Below, piece after piece: positions 45,965 to 54,553 of a stretch of 64,000 nucleotides of DNA. The position numbers were made by a program, and so were the translations under genes. Location: NCBI GenBank assembly GCA_963835165.1, contig CAWIGD010000022.1, positions 174,676-238,675 on the forward strand, read 5' to 3'. The stretch's first letter is position 1, and every line of letters begins with the position of its first letter. The stretch is from VAZQ01 sp963835165 (GTDB lineage: Bacteria; Pseudomonadota; Alphaproteobacteria; Rhizobiales; Xanthobacteraceae). The notes under the pieces were generated by a model, which searched no databases, was not told where the DNA came from, and was given only the letters and a program-made list of their open reading frames with translations.

Positions 45965-47005
45965 TCATAGGCTGTAACGTGCCGCCACCTCCGGGTCCTT
46001 GGCCGCAACCAAGCGGGCGAGATCGACAACCACCTTGGCCTGCTTCCAGGTCGCATCGTCCTGCATCTTGCCGTCAATCATGACCGCGCCGGTGCCGTCG
46101 GGCATGGCGTCGATGATTTTCTTGGCGAACGCCACCTCTGCCGGATCGGGCGAAAACACCCGCTTGGCGATGGGTACCTGGCTCGGATGCAGCGTCCAGG
46201 CGCCGGCGCAGCCCATGAGGAAGGCGTTGCGGAATTGCGCCTCGCAGGCCGTTGGATCGGAGAAGTCGCCGAATGGTCCGTAGAAAGGCTTGATGCCTGC
46301 CGCTGCGCAGGCATCAACCATCTTTGCGATGGTGTAGTGCCAGAGATCCTGTTGGAATTTTTCGCGATCCTCCACACCCTTTGCATCCGCGAGCACGACG
46401 TAATCCGGGTGTCCGCCACCGACTCGCGTTGTCTTCATCGCACGGGAGGCAGCAAGATCGGCCGGGCCGAGGCTGATGCCGTGCATCCGTGGCGATGCGG
46501 TCGCGATGTCGGCGACGTTATCGACCCCTTCGGCAGTCTCCAGGATGGCGTGGATGAGAATCGGTTTCGTGACCGCGTATTTTGCCTCCAATTGGGCAAG
46601 GAGTTGGTCGAGGTAGTGGATGTCCCAAGCCCCTTCCACCTTCGGCAGCATGACCACATCGAGCTTCGATCCGACCGCGGCGACGATCTCGACCATGTCA
46701 TCGAGAAGCCATGGAGAATTGAGCGCGTTGACACGTGTCCACAGCCCTGTCGCTCCGAAGTCGTTCGCCCTGGCCATGGCGATGAATCCGGCGCGCGCAG
46801 CTGTTTTGGCGTCGGCCGGAATTGCGTCCTCAAGATTGCCCAGCACCACGTCCACCTGCGCGATCAACTCCGGAACCTTGGCGCGCAGTTTCTCGATATG
46901 CGGCGGGACAAAATGGATCATGCGTTCCAGCTTGACCGGAAGTTCGCGTAGCGGCGCGGGCGCGCCGATTGCAAGCGGCTTGAAGAAGTTGCGCGGGAGC
47001 TTCAT
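45965..47005 (-). CDS. mcl: L-malyl-CoA/beta-methylmalyl-CoA lyase (HpcH/HpaI aldolase family)
   Basis: A 346-residue CitE-like lyase. VLGNLEDAIPADAK (metal-binding Glu/Asp), LWTRVNALNSPW (CoA site), HAILETAEGVDN, GPADLAASR and WTLHPSQVPIAKRVF are typical of Mcl1/malyl-CoA lyases that split malyl-CoA or beta-methylmalyl-CoA to glyoxylate plus an acyl-CoA. It may serve the ethylmalonyl-CoA pathway or related C2/C3 metabolism. A close relative, citramalyl-CoA lyase, cannot be excluded. hspQ follows 43 bases downstream. Confidence 0.82.
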   Translation of the reverse strand: MKLPRNFFKPLAIGAPAPLRELPVKLERMIHFVPPHIEKLRAKVPELIAQVDVVLGNLEDAIPADAKTAARAGFIAMARANDFGATGLWTRVNALNSPWLLDDMVEIVAAVGSKLDVVMLPKVEGAWDIHYLDQLLAQLEAKYAVTKPILIHAILETAEGVDNVADIATASPRMHGISLGPADLAASRAMKTTRVGGGHPDYVVLADAKGVEDREKFQQDLWHYTIAKMVDACAAAGIKPFYGPFGDFSDPTACEAQFRNAFLMGCAGAWTLHPSQVPIAKRVFSPDPAEVAFAKKIIDAMPDGTGAVMIDGKMQDDATWKQAKVVVDLARLVAAKDPEVAARYSL

Positions 47006-47140
47006 GTCGGTCCCAATTTCCTATTCCAAGCGCGGCGGTCGCTTCCCTACGGTACGGGGAACACCGGAGCTTGGCCAAGCCGCTTTTACGGGCAGCCGCA
47101 GAAAGATTGACCAACGCAGGGGCAGCCGGTAGGCAGCCGG

Positions 47141-48103
47141 ATGCTCGAAGTCATCAATCTGGCGCTGCCGTTTTTTGGTTTGATCTTCCTCGGGCTTGGC
47201 TGCGGGAAATTCAAGGCGATTCCGGATGCCGGGCTCGCCTGGATGGACTTCTTCATTCTTTATGTGGCGTTGCCGGCGTTGTTCTATCGGATCGTCGCGC
47301 AGACGCCGCTGGAACAACTGGCCAATCCACGATTTATCGTGGCTACGATGCTCGCGACCTTTTCTGCGTTCGCGGTGTCGTTTGCCATCGGCATGATGAT
47401 CCGACGCGGGCAAATGGCGGAAGCGACCATTGCAGGACTCGCCGGCGGTTACGGCAATATCGGCTATATGGGTCCAGGCCTCGCTTTGGCGACGCTCGGG
47501 TCCGAGGCCACGGCGCCAGTCGCCCTCATATTCTGTTTCGACAACATCCTGTTGTTTTCACTCGTGCCATTCCTGATGACGCTTGCGGGAAGGGAGAAAA
47601 GGAGCTTTGCCGCAGACCTGATCGACGTGATCAAGCGGGTCACGTTGCATCCTCTGATGCTCGCCACCATGTTCGGGGTGCTCTCGGCCGCAATGCACTA
47701 CGAGCCTCCTGTCGCTCTCGATCGTTTGATGCAGTTCCTGCAGAATGCAGCGGCGCCAACAGCCCTGTTCACCCTCGGGGTCACCGTGGCGCTGCGTCCG
47801 CTCGACAAGATGCCGTACGACGTGCCGTTCGCGATCGCGGTGAAACTCCTTGTTCATCCAGTGCTGGCCTTGACGCTGCTGTCGCTGCTCGGGCCGTTCA
47901 GCGAGGTCTGGATCTATACGGCGGTGCTGATGGCGGCCTTGCCGCCGGCGCTGAATGTCTTCGTTTTCGCGCGGCAGTATGACGTGTGGGTCGAACAGGC
48001 ATCGAACGCGGTTCTGTTTGGAACGCTCACCTCAGTGGCAACGCTGACGACCGTCATGTGGCTGGTGAAGACCCACCAACTGCCGTTCTGGCTCTTTCGT
48101 TGA
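47141..48103 (+). CDS. AEC-family (auxin efflux carrier) transporter
   Basis: A 320-residue permease with about ten helices. GLGCGKFKAIPDAGLAWMDFFILYVALPALFY is the conserved N-terminal half and GYGNIGYMGPGLALATLG the broken-helix region; the C-terminal half repeats the fold (FVFARQYDVWVEQASNAVLFGT). AEC members export organic acids or hydrophobic amino acids or import malonate; the adjacency to mcl (divergent) hints at a dicarboxylate-like substrate, by inference only. Confidence 0.87.
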   Translation: MLEVINLALPFFGLIFLGLGCGKFKAIPDAGLAWMDFFILYVALPALFYRIVAQTPLEQLANPRFIVATMLATFSAFAVSFAIGMMIRRGQMAEATIAGLAGGYGNIGYMGPGLALATLGSEATAPVALIFCFDNILLFSLVPFLMTLAGREKRSFAADLIDVIKRVTLHPLMLATMFGVLSAAMHYEPPVALDRLMQFLQNAAAPTALFTLGVTVALRPLDKMPYDVPFAIAVKLLVHPVLALTLLSLLGPFSEVWIYTAVLMAALPPALNVFVFARQYDVWVEQASNAVLFGTLTSVATLTTVMWLVKTHQLPFWLFR

Positions 48104-48228
48104 TGGGCGCTGCAAAGGATATTGGCCGGGTCGCGACCATCGCCTCGGAGAGCGCAGACTTCGCGAGTCCCCACGCAAGCTTTGATAACCGCCGACACGC
48201 GCACATGTGCGACCGCGTAGGAGCGCTG

Positions 48229-49425
48229 CTAAAGCGCTTCACCGCGCATGAGTCGCGGCTTGGATGCTGTCGGCTCAATGCCTTCGTGCATGATCGCCCG
48301 ACGCAGCGGGCCCATGCGCTCCATCAGAAACAGGCCGAGGCCGCGCGCGCCTTGCAGCGGCAGAAAATCTGAAAGAAGACTGCGGTTGAGGAGATCGACC
48401 GCCAGAGCGCGGCTGGTCACGTCGGCGCGGCGCATGTGCTCATATTGATCGGTCAGTCCGCCGACGTCCTCGCCGCGACGATGGGCGGCAACGACGAGTT
48501 CACTGATCGTGGCTGCATCGCGCAAACCGAGATTGAGACCTTGCGCCCCGATCGGCGGAATGACGTGTGCCGCTTCCCCGATCAGCGCCACGCGCCCAGC
48601 GCCAAGACGCGCCGCGGTCTCAACCGTCAACTGGAAGACACCGCGACCGGGCTCGACCGCGATCTTGCCCAGGATCGAATGCGAGCGGCGCTCGATCTCG
48701 GCCGCCAGCTCCGGGTTCGAAAGCCTCGAGAGGCGAGGAGCGTCGGCGGGATCAACCACGAATACAAGACTTGAGCGTTGTCCGGGCAGCGGCACCAGCG
48801 TGAAAGGGCCGGTCTCGGTGTGAAATTCGGTCGACGCGTCGTGATGGGGACGGCTATGGCCGAGATTGAAGGTTAGCGCGGTCTGGCGGTAAGTCCGGCG
48901 GTGTGTATCGATACCGGCAGCGGCGCGGCACAACGAACGGCGCCCCTCAGCGCCAATCGCGAGGCGGGTCGATACCGCGCTCCCATTGCACCTGATGACC
49001 ACTTTCTCACGTTCGATCTCGACCGAGGTTGCTTCGTCTTCGATGCGCGTCAGTGTTGCAAGCGCGTTGGCGCGCGTAGCGAGTCCGGCAGTGAGAAACC
49101 GGTTCTCGATGTTGCAGCCGAAGGCGTCGAGCCCGATCTCGCTTGCTGCAAATCGAACCTCGGGCGACCGCAAGAGCCGCGCGGTGTCATCGATGATCCG
49201 CAGGACTCGCAACGGCGCGGCATGTTCGCGGCAATTATCCCAGACGCCGAGCGTGTCGAGCGCGCGTACCGAGCTTGCGAGAAGCGCGGTGGTGCGGTGA
49301 TCTGGCGCAGAGGGGTTCTTGGCGATCAGCGCGGTTTCGATACCGGCCGACGCGAGTGCGATCGCGGCAGTCAAGCCCGCAGGGCCCCCGCCGACGACCG
49401 CCACCTCGGTGGTCAGATATCTCAC
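48229..49425 (-). CDS. UbiH/COQ6-family FAD-dependent monooxygenase
   Basis: A 398-residue flavoprotein hydroxylase likely acting in ubiquinone ring hydroxylation. The FAD-binding Rossmann motif VAVVGGGPAGLTAAIALA is N-terminal; the second FAD contact reads ALIGEAAHVIPPIGAQGLNLGLRDA, with Glu in place of the more usual Asp of GDAAH. Alphaproteobacterial UbiL/UbiM/UbiH are hard to separate by eye, so no symbol is given. Monocistronic. Confidence 0.85.
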   Translation of the reverse strand: MRYLTTEVAVVGGGPAGLTAAIALASAGIETALIAKNPSAPDHRTTALLASSVRALDTLGVWDNCREHAAPLRVLRIIDDTARLLRSPEVRFAASEIGLDAFGCNIENRFLTAGLATRANALATLTRIEDEATSVEIEREKVVIRCNGSAVSTRLAIGAEGRRSLCRAAAGIDTHRRTYRQTALTFNLGHSRPHHDASTEFHTETGPFTLVPLPGQRSSLVFVVDPADAPRLSRLSNPELAAEIERRSHSILGKIAVEPGRGVFQLTVETAARLGAGRVALIGEAAHVIPPIGAQGLNLGLRDAATISELVVAAHRRGEDVGGLTDQYEHMRRADVTSRALAVDLLNRSLLSDFLPLQGARGLGLFLMERMGPLRRAIMHEGIEPTASKPRLMRGEAL

Positions 49426-49638
49426 CTGCCTCCCGTCCCTGCTTGTCCTCGGCCCTTGATCATCGTTATTCGCGAATGAATTTCAGTAATCTCGTCCAAT
49501 TTGACGCACCTGTGACTATGGCACTTTACGTGTTACCCGAGGATCGTCTCCGTGGCCATGACAACGGCGTGCACGATCGTATGATGGAATGCGCAGGTCA
49601 TGTGCTCGGGCGATCAGGCCGGTTCGCGCCTCTCGCCC

Positions 49639-50340
49639 ATGAAGATCGAGGATACCTTGCCGCCGTTTACTCAAGCCCGCGCGTTCGCGGTCCATCTCTT
49701 TACCGCTAGCGGTGCGGCGCTTGCCCTCGCCGCCCTCTTCTACGCGGTGCAGGGCAAGTGGCCGGCGATGTTTGCTTGCCTCGGCGTCGCCCTCATCGTC
49801 GACGGGGTGGACGGAACAATCGCGCGTCGGTTCAAGGTTGCCGAGGTGCTCCCACGCTGGTCCGGCGACGTGCTCGATCTCGTAGTGGATTTCGTCACCT
49901 ATGTATTCGTTCCGGCCTATGCGATTGTCGCCAGTGGGCTGCTGCCGCCGCCGCTGGCGCTACCCGCCGGAATCGTCATTGTCGTCACCGGGGCGCTCTA
50001 TTTCGCCGACCGGAATATGAAAACCGCAGACCACTATTTTTGCGGTTTTCCGGCGCTTTGGAACGCGGCTGCATTTTACCTTTTTCTGCTCAAGCCTACG
50101 GCCTTCCTCGCTGCGGCGACCATCGTCCTCCTCGCGGGGCTGACCTTCGTACCATTCAAGTTCCTTCATCCGATGCGCGTCGCAAGAATGCGGGCACTCA
50201 ACATCGCTGCCGTGATCCTGTGGGCCATCCTCGCCGTCATCGCCCTTTGGCGCGATCTCGATCCAGGACCATGGGTCACAGGCAGCATGGTGGTCGTTGG
50301 CCTATATTTTGTCTCTGTGGGATTCACCGAGAAACGCTAA
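49639..50340 (+). CDS. pcs: Phosphatidylcholine synthase
   Basis: A 233-residue membrane enzyme condensing CDP-diacylglycerol with choline. The CDP-alcohol phosphotransferase motif is present as DGTIARR ... SGDVLDLVVDF (DGxxAR...GxxxDxxxD). FAVHLFTASGAALALAAL and DRNMKTADHYFCGFPALWN are characteristic of bacterial Pcs. The start at 49639 is chosen from family length; an ATG at 49600 with a partial AGGT site is an alternative. Directly abuts terC. Typical of host-associated and soil Alphaproteobacteria. Confidence 0.9.
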   Translation: MKIEDTLPPFTQARAFAVHLFTASGAALALAALFYAVQGKWPAMFACLGVALIVDGVDGTIARRFKVAEVLPRWSGDVLDLVVDFVTYVFVPAYAIVASGLLPPPLALPAGIVIVVTGALYFADRNMKTADHYFCGFPALWNAAAFYLFLLKPTAFLAAATIVLLAGLTFVPFKFLHPMRVARMRALNIAAVILWAILAVIALWRDLDPGPWVTGSMVVVGLYFVSVGFTEKR

Positions 50341-51078
50341 ATGAACGTTCTACCGCTCTTGACCGACCCGAACGCCTGGGCCGCGCTCGTCACGTTGACC
50401 GTGCTCGAGATCGTGCTCGGCATCGACAATCTGGTCTTCATCTCCGTCTTGACCACCCGCCTCGATCCCGAGAGGGCACGCCGCGCCCGACAGATCGGCC
50501 TCTCGCTCGCGTTCATTTTCCGCGTGATCATGCTCGCCGGCCTCACTTGGCTGATGGGCCTCACCGCGCCCATTGTAACCCTCTTTGGCATGGCCATTTC
50601 CTGGCGGGACATCATCCTGATCGGCGGCGGCCTGTTCCTCATCGCCAAAGCGACGCATGAAATTCATGCCGAGGTCGAGGCGCACGAAAGCGATGCCGCT
50701 GTTTCCTCCACCAAGGAGGCCTTCGCCTGGATTGTGGTTCAACTCGTGGTCGTCGATCTGGTGTTTTCGCTGGATTCGATCATCACCGCGATCGGCATGG
50801 CAGAGGACCTGGAGGTGATGATTGCCGCGGTGGTCATCGCCATGATCGTCATGTACATGGCAGCCGGACCGGTCGGCGCCTTCATCGCGGCACATCCCAC
50901 CACCAAGATGCTGGCGCTCGCCTTCCTGGTGCTGATCGGGGTCGCGCTTGTTGCCGACGGTTTCGAGTTCCATATCCCTCGCGGCTATATTTATTTCGCC
51001 ATGACATTCGCCGCTGGGGTTGAGGCCTTCAACGTCATGGCTCGGCGCAATCGCAGGCGTCGCCGGCCTCCCGCCTGA
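50341..51078 (+). CDS. TerC-family integral membrane protein
   Basis: A 245-residue TerC/YoaE/YgjT-family protein with seven helices. VLEIVLGIDNLVFISVL and VVVDLVFSLDSIITAIGMAED carry the paired acidic motifs of the family. Members are linked to tellurite resistance and to manganese export or metalation of exported enzymes. The gene starts right after the pcs stop, so the two are likely cotranscribed. The basic tail (ARRNRRRRRPPA) is cytoplasmic. Confidence 0.9.
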   Translation: MNVLPLLTDPNAWAALVTLTVLEIVLGIDNLVFISVLTTRLDPERARRARQIGLSLAFIFRVIMLAGLTWLMGLTAPIVTLFGMAISWRDIILIGGGLFLIAKATHEIHAEVEAHESDAAVSSTKEAFAWIVVQLVVVDLVFSLDSIITAIGMAEDLEVMIAAVVIAMIVMYMAAGPVGAFIAAHPTTKMLALAFLVLIGVALVADGFEFHIPRGYIYFAMTFAAGVEAFNVMARRNRRRRRPPA

Positions 51079-51164
51079 CGGCTTGATCCACGGGCTCCCC
51101 TGAGAGACATTGCCGCCGCCGGCCGGTTCGCGGCGCGTGCAAGGCAGAACAAGGAGTGACAACA

Positions 51165-52142
51165 ATGGTCGCAGCGGTGCGGGTACACAAGACGGGCGGT
51201 CCGGAAGTGCTGACCTACGAGGACATAGAGGTGCCGGCTCCGGGTCCCGGGCAGATCAAGATCAAGAACCATGCCTGTGGCGTGAATTTCATCGATACCT
51301 ATTTCCGCATGGGCATGTACCCATCCCCGGTAGGAATGCCGTTCGTCTCCGGCAACGAGGGAGCCGGCGAAGTGATCGCGGTCGGGCCGGGCGTGACCGA
51401 CCTGAAGGTAGGGGACCGCGTCGGCTATACTTCGGCGCTCGGGGCCTACGCGGCCGAGCGCCTGCTTCCGGCCGACCGGGCGGTGAAGCTTCCGGAGAAG
51501 ATCAGCTACGAGCAGGCCGCCGCCATGATGCTCAAGGGCATGACGGTGCAGTATTTGCTGCGGCGAACCTACAAGGTGCAAAAGGGCGATAACGTGCTCA
51601 TCCATGCCGCGGCCGGTGGCGTCGGCCTCATTGCCTGCCAATGGGCGAACCATCTAGGCGCCAATGTGATCGGGACCGTAGGGTCAAAGGAGAAAGCCGA
51701 ACTCGCCAAAAAGAACGGCGCGCACCACGTCATCCTCTACCGCAACGAGGATTTCGCGGCCAAGGTGAAAGAGATTACCGGCGGCAAGCTGTGCGAGGTG
51801 GTCTATGACGGCGTAGGCAAAGAGACCTTCCCCGCCTCGCTGGACTGCATCAAGCCGCTCGGCATGTTCGTAAGCTTCGGCTCCGCGTCCGGGCCCGTCG
51901 ACGCCTTCAACATCAATATCCTGCAGACCAAGGGCTCGCTGTTCGCCACCCGTCCGACGCTCAACACCTACGTCGCCAAGCGCGAAGACTTGGTCAAAAC
52001 CGCGAATGATCTGTTCGACGTCGTCGCGAGCGGGGCGGTCAAGATCCCGGTGAACCAGAAATACCCCCTGAAGGACGCGCAGAAGGCGCACCGCGACCTG
52101 GAAAGCCGCGGCACGACAGGATCGACCATTCTGCTCCCTTGA
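51165..52142 (+). CDS. NADPH:quinone oxidoreductase (zeta-crystallin type)
   Basis: A 325-residue medium-chain dehydrogenase/reductase without catalytic zinc ligands. HACGVNFIDTYFRMGMYP, GNEGAGEVIAVGPGV and the nucleotide-binding VLIHAAAGGVGLIACQWA are typical of Qor. The ATG at 51165 is eight bases after AAGGAG; the GTG at 51156 lies inside that site and is rejected. Reduces quinones by single-electron transfer with NADPH. The small cytochrome gene follows 18 bases later. Confidence 0.92.
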   Translation: MVAAVRVHKTGGPEVLTYEDIEVPAPGPGQIKIKNHACGVNFIDTYFRMGMYPSPVGMPFVSGNEGAGEVIAVGPGVTDLKVGDRVGYTSALGAYAAERLLPADRAVKLPEKISYEQAAAMMLKGMTVQYLLRRTYKVQKGDNVLIHAAAGGVGLIACQWANHLGANVIGTVGSKEKAELAKKNGAHHVILYRNEDFAAKVKEITGGKLCEVVYDGVGKETFPASLDCIKPLGMFVSFGSASGPVDAFNINILQTKGSLFATRPTLNTYVAKREDLVKTANDLFDVVASGAVKIPVNQKYPLKDAQKAHRDLESRGTTGSTILLP

Positions 52143-52160
52143 GTGCGGCCGCGCCAATCC

Positions 52161-52487
52161 ATGAGCTCGCGCGCATGGGCTGCCGGGGCATTTCTGCTCG
52201 CCGCAGTAAGTGCCTCGGCGGCGCCCGACATGCGGGCCGGCGACGCGGATGTGGTTGCGATCGCACACAAGCACTGCGTGACGTGTCACGCGCAAAAGCC
52301 GTCGCACCCGAGCTTCGACGCGCCGCCAAAGCAGGTCGTGTTGGAAACGATCGGGGATTTGAAGGCTTGGGCCCCCAAAATACTCGAGCAGGTCGTTTGG
52401 GATCGCAACATGCCGGTCGGCAACGAGAGCGGCATGACCGAGGAGGAGCGGGCGCTGCTGGCCCGCTGGATAGAGACACTGAAGTGA
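52161..52487 (+). CDS. Small exported c-type cytochrome, PuuD C-terminal domain-like
   Basis: A 108-residue protein with a signal peptide (WAAGAFLLAAVSASAAPDM) and one heme motif, HCVTCHAQKPSH. The distal Met ligand is probably in RNMPVGNESGMTEEERALLARWIE. This sequence pattern matches the cytochrome domain found at the C-terminus of membrane urate oxidase PuuD, but here it is free-standing with no urate oxidase part. The ATG at 52161 gives a good signal peptide; a GTG at 52143 is possible. Confidence 0.8.
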   Translation: MSSRAWAAGAFLLAAVSASAAPDMRAGDADVVAIAHKHCVTCHAQKPSHPSFDAPPKQVVLETIGDLKAWAPKILEQVVWDRNMPVGNESGMTEEERALLARWIETLK

Positions 52488-52629
52488 ACAGATCGACGAC
52501 TGCGCTCTTGAGGGATTGCGGGCAAGCGCCCGCAACCGCTCGTCGCCTATGAATGCGTTTAGATTATTGTGAAATCGATCGATCTTCAGACCCAGGCGTC
52601 CGGAGCGTAGCGCGCCGAAAGATCCAGGA

Positions 52630-53307
52630 TCACATCAGCGCGGCAAGCTGCGCGAAGGCCGGATGATCGCTGTCCTCTCGCGCAAGCCGCGGAATTCCCA
52701 CGACGTCGATCGAATTCGCAAATCGCTGCACGGTCGCGACAGTTTCCTCGAGCGAGGCCGCGCTGCCTTCGCTTTCGCTCACGACCACAGCGGCGACATC
52801 CAGGTTGCGTCGGACCAGCACTTCGAGTGACGTCAAGGTGTGGCTCATGGTGCCGACATAGGTCCCCGCCACCAGGATGATCGGGATGCGCAGCACCGAC
52901 ATCCAGTCCAGCACCGTGCGCCGGTCGTCCAGCGGCACCATGATGCCGCCGATACCCTCGATCAGAAGGACGCCCTGGCGTCCAGCCATTGACCGACGGC
53001 AAAACTCGACCACCTCCTGGAACGCAATTGCACGCCCCTCGTGTCGTGCCGCCATATGCGGCGACAGCGGCTCCTTGAACCGCCACGGGGAGATATGCTC
53101 AACCTCCGCCAATGCCACCGGACGCCCCAGCGCCGCGAGCAGCACCGCCGAATCGCTCTCAAGCCAGGCATGGGGATCAAATCCGCTGACGACCGGCTTG
53201 ATCGCCGCCACCGGGCGGCCAGTTGCGTGCATGTGCCGGATCAAACCCTTGGTGACGAAGGTCTTCCCGATATCGGTCCCGGTCGCTGTGATGAAGAACG
53301 CCGTCAT
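52630..53307 (-). CDS. bioD: Dethiobiotin synthetase
   Basis: A 225-residue BioD with the P-loop variant TATGTDIGKTFVTKG at the N-terminus, KPVVSGFD (substrate Lys), and LLIEGIGGIMVPLDD. It closes the ureido ring of dethiobiotin using ATP and CO2. The ATG at 53307 overlaps the intended bioF stop in ATGA, showing that bioF and bioD were translationally coupled. Intact, although with bioF frameshifted its translation may depend on re-initiation. Confidence 0.93.
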   Translation of the reverse strand: MTAFFITATGTDIGKTFVTKGLIRHMHATGRPVAAIKPVVSGFDPHAWLESDSAVLLAALGRPVALAEVEHISPWRFKEPLSPHMAARHEGRAIAFQEVVEFCRRSMAGRQGVLLIEGIGGIMVPLDDRRTVLDWMSVLRIPIILVAGTYVGTMSHTLTSLEVLVRRNLDVAAVVVSESEGSAASLEETVATVQRFANSIDVVGIPRLAREDSDHPAFAQLAALM

Positions 53308-54486
53308 TGCAATGAGTTTGCGCTGAGTGCCGCGCCCGCAAGGATGCGGGTGCGCACGAGTTCGGCAAGTCGCTCGATCTCGTCGTTGGGATGTTGCGCA
53401 GTAAAAGTGAGACGCAGCCGAGCGGTCCCGACCGGCACGGTCGGGGGCCTTATGGCGACGACGAGAAAACCGTCGTCTGCCAGCATTCGCGAGGCTTCCA
53501 GGGCCGCCTTGGCCTCGCCGAGTACAATAGGAACGATCGGGCTGGCCGGCTCCGGCAGACCGGCGCGGCGCGCAAACACCTTCGCCTTGGCCAGAGGGAG
53601 CGCAGCATAGTCGGGCTCGCGCTCGATCACGTCGAGCGCGGCGAGCGCACCAGCGGCCATCGCCGGCGGAAGTCCGGTCGAATAGATCAACGGTGCGCGC
53701 GCGGTTGCGAATGAGTTCTACGACCGCAGCAGATGCGCAAACATAGCCGCCATATGCACCAAGCGCCTTTGACAGGGTTCCCATCTGCAGCGGGATATCA
53801 GCCTTGACGCCTTGCACGAAATTCGAGCCCCGACCGCCCCCGATCACACCGAGGCCGTGGGCATCGTCGGACATAAGCCACGCGTCGTGGCGTTGTGCCA
53901 GCGCCGCGAGCCCCTGTAGGGGCGCGATATCCCCGTCCATGGAGAAGACGCCGTCGGTCGCGATCAACACGCGCTGATAACGCCCCCGCAACTCCGCCAG
54001 CAGCGCCCCCACATGCGCCACGTCGGCGTGGCGGAAAGGAACGGTGGTCGCGAGGGAGAGGCGCGCCCCAGCCCACAGGCATGCATGGGCCAACTCGTCG
54101 ATGAGGATGAGATCACGCGCACCAACGACCGCAGGGATGATGCCGAGATTAGCGAGATAGCCCGAACCGAAGACGCAAGACGCCTCGGTGCCCTTCAGCC
54201 GCGCGAGCCGCGCTTCAAGCTCGCCCAACAAGGGATGATTGCCGGTCACGAGGCGGGAGGCACCGGCGCCGACCCCGTAAATCCGCAATGCCTCGATGGC
54301 GGCGTTCTGGACCGCCGGGTGATGGGCGAGGTTGAGGTAGTCATTGCAGGAGAACGACAGCAGCCGGCGACCCTCGCGCAGCAGCCAAATTCCCGTCACG
54401 CGGGTGGTATCGACGAGCGCACGGCGTAGACTGCGGCCTTCGAGTTCGCCGAGCTTGGCAGTCGCGAATTCATCGAGTGAACGCAT
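53304..54486 (-). pseudogene. bioF: 8-amino-7-oxononanoate synthase, interrupted by a one-base frameshift
   Basis: A PLP-dependent BioF-type enzyme read in two frames. The first part (start 54486) has SCNDYLNLAHHPAVQ, DDAHGLGVIGGGRGSNF and the PLP Lys in GTLSKALGAYGGYV, and runs to RNRART. There the frame breaks. The rest of the protein (IYSTGLPPAMAAGALAALD to the end) continues in another frame to a TGA at 53304 that overlaps bioD. The break is at about 53683-53692, where GTTG stands for an expected GTG, i.e. one extra T. All conserved residues are otherwise present, so this is either a very recent mutation or an error. Confidence 0.85.
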
Positions 54487-54553
54487 CCTCGCATCGGCCT
54501 TGTCGGTTTGCGAGGGCAGAATGGCGGCAATGAACCTCGAATGGAAGCGCTGA
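54487..54553. promoter_or_regulatory. Divergent bioF-bioA control region
   Basis: Only 67 bases separate the outward-facing bioF and bioA starts, so both promoters must lie here or extend into the neighbouring coding sequence. No unambiguous BirA- or BioR-type operator was recognised by eye. Confidence 0.5.
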
